Positions 58,442-64,000 of a stretch of DNA of 64,000 nt are shown here, piece by piece (position 1 is the stretch's first letter; every line of letters begins with the position of its first letter). The notes beneath the pieces are model-generated. The model was not told where the DNA came from, searched no databases, and worked only from the letters and a program-made list of their open reading frames with translations. The stretch comes from Anastatus disparis. Lineage: Eukaryota; Arthropoda; Insecta; Hymenoptera; Eupelmidae. The stretch lies in assembly GCA_017163975.1 (NCBI GenBank), contig JAFFSR010000136.1:6259501-6323500 (forward strand). Reading direction: 5' to 3'. The position numbers and the translations under genes were made by a program.

Positions 58442-60046
58442 ATGTCCGAAATTTACTCTTCTAAAAGAATTTCATGTCCCGATTTTTTTCAAATGCATAA
58501 AAAGGTAGTTTATATGAGCAGTAATTCACGTTTTAGACCGTTGGAAGATTTAGCCATTAATTTGGCACAGCTTCATCCAGATTTAAATATATTGCCATCT
58601 ACTAATGTATGTAAAAATTGCCATAAACGCATATCAAAAATGATTTTAAGTGATCTTGAGTCTATATCTGAAAATGAAATCACTGAACTTTTTAGCGGAA
58701 GAGATGATGATTTTATTCCGAAAACACCCGAACGAATAGAGGAATTAAACGAGAGTATTAATTCAGTTTTACCTGAATGCATCTCACCCCTAAAAAGAAA
58801 AACTGCAATACCTGAAAATTTTAGAGGAAATTACGTATCTAAAAAGAAAAAATCCTTAATTTCAGCTTTTTCTGTTGGAAGTAAATTAGAAGATGCGTAT
58901 GGCATTTCAGTTGAATCAATAGAATCGGACGAAAATTCCACTGAAAACTATTGGAATGAATTTTTAGAAAATTTTAAATTGGCTTTAGAAAAATGCTCTT
59001 CTATTTCGGAGAAAATAAAACTTCTAACTCTACTACCTTCAAAATTAAGCAAAATAAAAGTTTGCTCACTATTCCCGAATATAAGCGAGTATATGATAAA
59101 TAAATCAAGAAATCTCGTGAAAAATAAAGGAGTTTATTCGGAGCCAGATTTATATACTGGTCATCCTATTGATGAAAGCACAAAAAATATCGTTATGGAA
59201 TATTTTTTAAATGATGATTTTAATTGTAGTAGACAAAGTCCAAATAAATCTGATGTCGTAACTGTTAAAATTAATAATACAAAAACTAAAAAAGTCAAAC
59301 GGTTTCTTACTCGAAGCTTAAAAGAAACATATAGTCAATTAAGAAAAGAAAATCCAAACTTACAAATAGGAAAATCGAAATTCTATAGTCTAAGACCAAG
59401 TTTCGTCTTAACTAGCCCTGTGAAGGAAGCTTGTCTTTGTGTACATTGCGAAAATTTTGAACTGTTTCTTACAAGTTTGATTCGTTTTAGAGGCGATAAG
59501 AATTCCGAATTAGATTCAATTCGTTCAGAAATAACTAACACAATGTTGTGTTCTGAACCATCTGATTCATGTTTCTTGCAAGAATGCAAAGATTGTCCCG
59601 GTGGTGCGGGTATCACATTAGAATTGTTAAAACTGAAACAAAATTGTGAAGATGAAATTACGTTTGCTTTGTGGGATAATGGTAATCTTATTAAACAAAC
59701 AATAAGCTTAACAGTTTTTAAAGAAAAACTTTCAATCTGCGCATTGAAAGCAAGTACTCATATATACATAAAAAATATTCAACGTGAAGCTATAAAAAAA
59801 GAAAAAGAAGAAGGTAAAGCTGATCCTACTAAGTTAATCATCCACGTTGACTTTGCAGAAAATTGGTCTGTAATAAATAATAAAGCGGTTCAAGGAAATC
59901 ATTGGGTAAATAACCAAATTTCTATTTTTACTGCAGTCTGTTACCAAGGAGAGATAACACAAAGTTTTGCGATAGTTAGTGACGACAAAAAGCATGATAC
60001 TGCATATGCACTGCTAGCAATAAATAAAATTATCGATCTTATGAAA

Positions 60047-60174
60047 TAGTACATTACGATACACGTGCTCTAAGTGGTCCTTTTTTACACGTCGTGCAGT
60101 TAGCGCCCGAGCGCAGCGAGGGTGCTATGCACGTCGTGTAAGAGGACCACTTCGAGCACACGTATCGTATATTA
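60047..60174. repeat. Long hairpin HP2c
   Basis: CGATACACGTGCTCTAAGTG pairs with CACTTCGAGCACACGTATCG. GGTCCTTTTTTACACGTCGT pairs with ACGACGTGTAAGAGGACC. The apex is GCGCCCGAGCGCAGCGAGGGTGC. Ends and apex match HP2b, while the middle of the stem is largely different, and yet both arms agree. Confidence 0.85.
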
Positions 60175-60995
60175 TTTTATAGCACGTGTGAGATAAATTC
60201 GCCACACGTAATTAATACCCCAGAAAATCAATATTATCAAAAACTATACACACCACGAATGATAATTCGTAAATAAAAACGAATTCTATGTATCAGCAAA
60301 ACTATGCACACCACGAATGATAATTCGTAAATAAAAACGAATTCTATATATCAGCAAAACTATGCACACCACGAATGATAAATCGAAAAAAAGTAAAACT
60401 ATTTATTATCAATGATAGACCCATCGCAAACAAAAAAAAGCAAAAACGATATCAAAAATATTCTTAGATTGAGAAATTATATCAAATAAGTATTGATGTC
60501 AGTGATATTTTATTAATTAAATACAATATAATAAAAAGAGAACTTGCCGATTATTTAGATTTATGTATACACAGGTCAGACAAAGCAAAGCATCTAGTTT
60601 ATTGTTCGTACAGCTATCTCTTTCTTTCTCATTCTTAGGCCGTACACACTGTACACGCATGCGCGCCGCTCACAGATGTTTTGTTTCGACAACTCACGGC
60701 ACAACAGTAATTTATAAACTATAGTTTTGATTTTCTTGATGTTTTCAATTCTTTATTAAAGTATTTATATTTTTTGATTGATTTTCTACGTATTATCATG
60801 TGTGAAAAGACATTTCTACGTATTAATATATATACAAAGAGTGATTGTGATGCGTGATTTCGATATTACTTTTTTGAACAGTATAATAAAGTGCAAAATT
60901 TCTGACGGTAGTACTTTTTTACACAGTTCAAAAAAGTTGTATTTAGCTCCCGCTAAATGGTGTAGAAAACGCGAATTTAGCTCACGCAATGCTAT
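60047..60995 (-). mobile_element. Hairpin-capped unit, type 1, copy c, inside the transposase gene
   Basis: Plus-strand reading: TAGTACATTACGATAC opens hairpin HP2c (to 60174), TTTT, then the body ATAGCACGTGTGAGATAAAT (60179) to CTCACGCAATGCTAT (60995). AA is present on both sides (60045-60046, 60996-60997). The body carries two direct copies of a roughly 58-base segment (ACCACGAATGATAATTCGTA plus AATAAAAACGAATTCTAT). It is diverged from copies a and b but has the same architecture. Its insertion broke the gene between the first and second acidic signatures. Confidence 0.83.
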
Positions 60996-61528
60996 AAAAG
61001 AATTATTTAGTTACTAAAGTCACTATCATATCAGATGGAGCTCCAAGCCAATTTAAAAATCGTTTTCAACTACATGAATTCAAACATTGGTTTTATGAAA
61101 TGAAATGGATATTTTCTGCGACTGGTCATGGGAAAGGAGCCGTTGATGGAATAGGTGGGCTTCTAAAGCATTATGCTACTTCACATAACTTGAAAAGAGT
61201 TCATGAAGAATCGATACAAAATGCTGACGATTTTATAAATTGGGTTCAAAGTTACACCAATGCAATAAAAATAATTTTACTACCAATAAATGAGATTGAA
61301 AGATTTAGAAAAAAGAAAAATATTGAATGGAGTGGGGTTTCTAAATATAATGGAATTCAAAAAAGTCATATGTGGTTAAAAAAACTTGGGGAATTAAAAT
61401 CACATATATTTATTGGCAGGACAGCTATACATGCACTAAATGAAGTGAAAAACAAGAAAAAAAAAGCCAAGCGTCGTGAGACTACATTTAAAACTAAAAA
61501 TAATAAGCGCAAAAATAAAAAAAAATAA

Positions 61529-61689
61529 TTATCTATAATTATTTTTTTGACGCATCCCAACAGTGAGAGGCAAGGGGAACTCACTCTAAAAAAGCACCCC
61601 GAAGGGAACAGAATCCTTCTACGTCCACGTCGTTGTTCCTGCCCTGGTAGCACAATCTGACGCAAGTATCAGTGCGCAGATCTTATATA
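61529..61689. other. Link between transposase-like gene and satellite
   Basis: A small palindrome AATAATTATCTATAATTATT lies just after the stop. A GC-richer stretch follows (CCCAACAGTGAGAGGCAAGG, CTACGTCCACGTCGTTGTTC). No frame or poly(A) signal is convincing. Confidence 0.4.
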
Positions 61690-62757
61690 ACATGCTTCCC
61701 AAATCAATAAGAGTTCTGCAGTCAGAACATTGCATCAGATACTTGCAGCAGATTTGCATCATACTTACAGCAGATAAAGTGCACCCTAAGTGTCTCATGG
61801 GATGCACGGATCTTCGCAGCAGACTTGCATCATACTTATAAAGGTCACGTGCAGCAGACACTTTGCAGCAGATGTGCGCCATACTTGCAGCAGATAAAGT
61901 GCACCCTAAGAGTGTCATGGGATGCACGGATCTTCGCAGCAGACTTGCATCATACTTATAAAGGTCACGTGCAGTAGACACTTTGCAGCAGATGTGCGCC
62001 ATACTTACAGCAGATAAAGTGCACCCTAAGAGTCTCATGTAATGCACGGATCTTCGCAGCAGACTTTTATCATACTTATGAAGGTCACGTGCAGCAGACA
62101 CTTTGCAGCAGATGTGCGCCATACTTGCAGCAGATAAAGTGCACCCTAAGAGTGTCATGGGATGCACGGATCTTCGCAGCAGACTTGCATCATACTTATA
62201 AAGGTCACGTGCAGTAGACACTTTGCAGCAGATGTGCGCCATACTTACAGCAGATAAAGTGCACCCTAAGAGTCTCATGTAATGCACGGATCTTCGCAGC
62301 AGACTTACATCATACTTATGAAGGTCACGTGCAGCAGACACTTTATAGCAGATGTGCGCCATACTTACAGCAGATAAAGTGCAACTTAGGAAGCTTATGT
62401 AATGCACGGATTCTTACAGCAGAATTGCAATATACTTGGGAAGGTGCCGTGCAGCAGGTACTTTGCAGCATATGTGCACCATACTTACAGCAGATAAAGT
62501 GCAACTTAGGAAGCACAGATAATGCACGGATCCTTACAGCAGAATTTCATTATATCTAGGAAGGTCCCGTGCAGCAGACACTTTGCAGCATATGAGCAAC
62601 ATACTTACAACAGATGAAGTGCACCCTAGGAGCATCATGTAATGCATGGATCCTTACAGCAGAATTGCAATATATTTATGATTACGCGCAGCAGGCATTT
62701 TGCAGCAGATGAACAGCATACTTACAGCAGATAAAGTGCAACTCAGGAAAACAGTAA
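61690..62757. repeat. 120-base satellite, about nine copies, with 240-base higher order
   Basis: GCACGGATCTTCGCAGCAGA-type marks recur at 61811, 61931, 62051, 62171, 62291, 62411, 62531 and 62651, exactly 120 bases apart. Each unit is built of CAGCAGAT and ATACTTACAGCAGATAAAGT sub-words. From 61921 to 62400 two variants alternate (GTGTCATGGGATG and TCTCATGTAATG), giving a 240-base repeat. The last copies diverge. 120 is a multiple of three, so a 262-codon minus frame (61619-62407) stays open without being a gene. Confidence 0.9.
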
Positions 62758-63369
62758 AAGCTGGGTTACATGATTCCTGTAACCTATGTAAACCGGTTAA
62801 AGCATCCACGTTCTATTATTTTTTACACCAATTTAATAACATTCTGTTTTACTTTTAACTATTTGCGTAATGAAGGTGTAATATTAATTAAAAGTAATTA
62901 TATTGCACTAGTTCAAGAACTCATTTTGATTTTTAATATTTATTTATTTATATATATATGTAAAATAATAAATCTATAACATAAAACAATATTTCTAGAA
63001 ATTTACAACAGTAGTATTCACTAAGGGAGAATATTTGACTATTGCATACCTGTATATAAATGATGAAAAATAAAAAATAAAAATACATAAGAAAATAAAT
63101 AATAATAAATAAATACGCGGGCATATAGTGCACTTTGTCTCGAGAAAAATATATGATTTTTTTTTTTCAACCAAAATATATGTCCAATTTACACGCTGTA
63201 ATTGAAATTCAATAAATATAAAAATATTCCGCTGAATAGTTTACTGTTCTCTGCCAAATAAGCTATTCCTTCTATGCTCTATAAGCGTTCGGACTTTTTC
63301 CCGATGGCTTATGAAATCGTTGCTTGTACACAAGGCATATTTCCAAAAAATGTGCGTACGGAACTTTAG
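62758..63369. other. AT-rich stretch, no gene seen
   Basis: Short frames only (for example 62770-62979), Ile/Leu/Tyr-rich without motif. Base composition becomes more balanced from 63200 on, leading into the motif at 63370. Confidence 0.4.
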
Positions 63370-63382
63370 CAGTAGAGGGCGC
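63370..63382 (+). promoter_or_regulatory. CTCF-like motif
   Basis: CAGTAGAGGGCGC matches the core of the CTCF recognition sequence known from vertebrates and Drosophila (AGRKGGCGC-type). It lies in a non-repeat, balanced-composition stretch (63240-63580), which makes a regulatory site more credible than inside a repeat. A single 13-base match is not proof. Confidence 0.4.
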
Positions 63383-63910
63383 AAGTATTCCAAATTTGTT
63401 CTCTCCGTGTAGAAACCCTGAAATTCACGAACAGAATGCCATATTTGAGGGTTGAGCCTAGTACAGTATGACGTTGGTGATCTGTAGAGGTGAAACTGTT
63501 GATAGTATGTTCTTGCTGAATCCGTAACAGTTGATCAGCTTTTTGTTAAATTAACTTTACGAACTTCCAGAATATTTAAACGTTTCTTTTTTCAATTCAG
63601 ATTGCATGCATTTAGTAAAAAAGTGAAAAATAGTATAATTAGTAGTAAAGTAAGGCTAGCCGTATTAAATACGTAACAGTTCTATAATAAATATATGTTA
63701 CATCTAATCTGTGATGTTAGCTTATCTAGAGACGAGTATATAAGATTACTAATTTTATAGAATGTATTCATAAAATCTTTATATGCATATTTAGTATGTA
63801 TATAGAATAAATACATTATTCCCTGAAATTTTTTAAATTAAAAAGTAATAATACTTTTAATAATGAAGTGCTCTGGTGAACTCTAGATCGTGGTTTCATT
63901 AATCAGCGAG

Positions 63911-63943
63911 CGCGGTAGCGCTCCTTACGGCAAGTTAGCGCTA
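63911..63943. repeat. Short GC hairpin near the window end
   Basis: GGTAGCGCT and AGCGCTACG pair around CCTTACGGCAAGTT, just after CAGCGAGCGC. It resembles the GC-rich tips seen in the long hairpins and may be part of another element running out of the window. Confidence 0.5.
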
Positions 63944-64000
63944 CGGCTTTTCCTATTTACTTTGAATTTGTGATGTTCAAAGATTAAAACTTTGAGTAAA

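Larger units (their letters stand above)
58442..61528 (+). pseudogene. DDE-type transposase-like gene, split by a mobile unit
   Basis: Part 1 (58442-60046, about 535 codons) starts MSEIYSSKR. It has a CKNCHKR zinc-like site (residues 58-64), a second Cys cluster (CLCVHC about 343 and CFLQECKDCPGG about 395), then the first acidic signature LIIHVDFAENW. Part 2 (from about 61001 to 61528) continues in another register with TIISDGAPSQFKN, then ATGHGKGAVDGIGG and KSHMWLKKLG, ending in a Lys-rich tail. HVDFAENW, SDG..SQFKN and GHGKG..DGIGG recur in uncharacterised insect and cnidarian transposase-like proteins with an RNase H-like fold; the superfamily is not certain. The 949-base unit 60047-60995 divides the two. 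Removing it with one AA gives an open frame through the join. Start chosen as the first ATG after stops. Confidence 0.7.

Noticed and set aside
60047..60995. The gene interruption as an ordinary intron
   Set aside because: The borders are not GT-AG, and the segment matches mobile units elsewhere in the window, including the hairpin and the AA duplication.
61619..62407. 262-codon minus-strand frame
   Set aside because: It follows the exact 120-base satellite; no start context, splice sites or motif, and the repeats continue beyond it.
1..64000. tRNA or rRNA genes
   Set aside because: I saw no cloverleaf with the usual internal promoter words and no rRNA-like conserved block. A dedicated scan was not possible.

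Overview
The window looks like gene-poor, transposon-packed nuclear DNA from a very AT-rich invertebrate, probably an insect. Short GT-AG introns, Helitron-like, hAT-like, Mutator-like and TA-flanked miniature elements, satellites and AATAAA poly(A) signals all point to a eukaryote, and there are no operons or ribosome binding sites. I cannot name the species. Every repeat comparison here was made by eye on the given bases; no database search was possible.

Layout. 1-423 is the last part of an ordinary host gene (two exons, 133-base intron, stop at 421), followed by about 4.8 kb that could be a long 3' UTR ending at a good poly(A) signal (5226). 5.4-29.5 kb is a string of non-autonomous elements: a hAT-type element with a perfect 8-base target duplication (5400-5943), a GGGGAGAGTGGGGC element (6342-7180), large inverted repeats (8350-11262, 13054-14009, 16417-23230), a foldback built from 29-base repeats (12084-12442), a 664-base palindrome (15657-16320) and two direct copies of a Helitron-like element (20022-21741, 25858-27627). 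A GC-rich array of five small hairpins sits at 29481-29662. 31.4-36.2 kb and 38.6-40.6 kb hold nested copies of an unusual mobile unit. 38.3-43.8 kb is one huge palindrome and 44.7-45.8 kb a smaller perfect one. 46.4-48.5 kb, minus strand, carries the remains of spliced genes: a Glu-rich 14-residue repeat protein and a Mutator-like (MULE) transposase with in-frame TGA codons. 49.6-57.4 kb is a giant foldback whose arms are a 128/142-base satellite. 58.4-61.5 kb, plus strand, is a DDE-type transposase-like gene split by a mobile unit; it is followed by a 120-base satellite (61.69-62.76 kb) and a tail with a CTCF-like motif (63370).

Most unusual signal. At least seven insertions share one architecture that I do not recognise: a body with short terminal inverted repeats (ATAGC...GCTAT or ATGC...GCAT) joined at one side to a long perfect-stem hairpin (about 130-185 bases). 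The outer hairpin end begins TAGTA or TAGTT, and its GC-rich apex carries a CCGAG...GAGG motif, often with GAAG in the loop. Four of the units have a 2-base AA/TT duplication, in two cases proved by an uninterrupted copy of the target inside this window. Within one hairpin family the ends and apex are kept while the middle of the stem differs between copies, yet each stem still pairs with itself. Nested insertions let their order be read: palindrome 38265-43829, then unit 38627-40576, then unit 39337-40444 inside it. Another unit splits the transposase gene, and removing it with one AA copy restores the frame.
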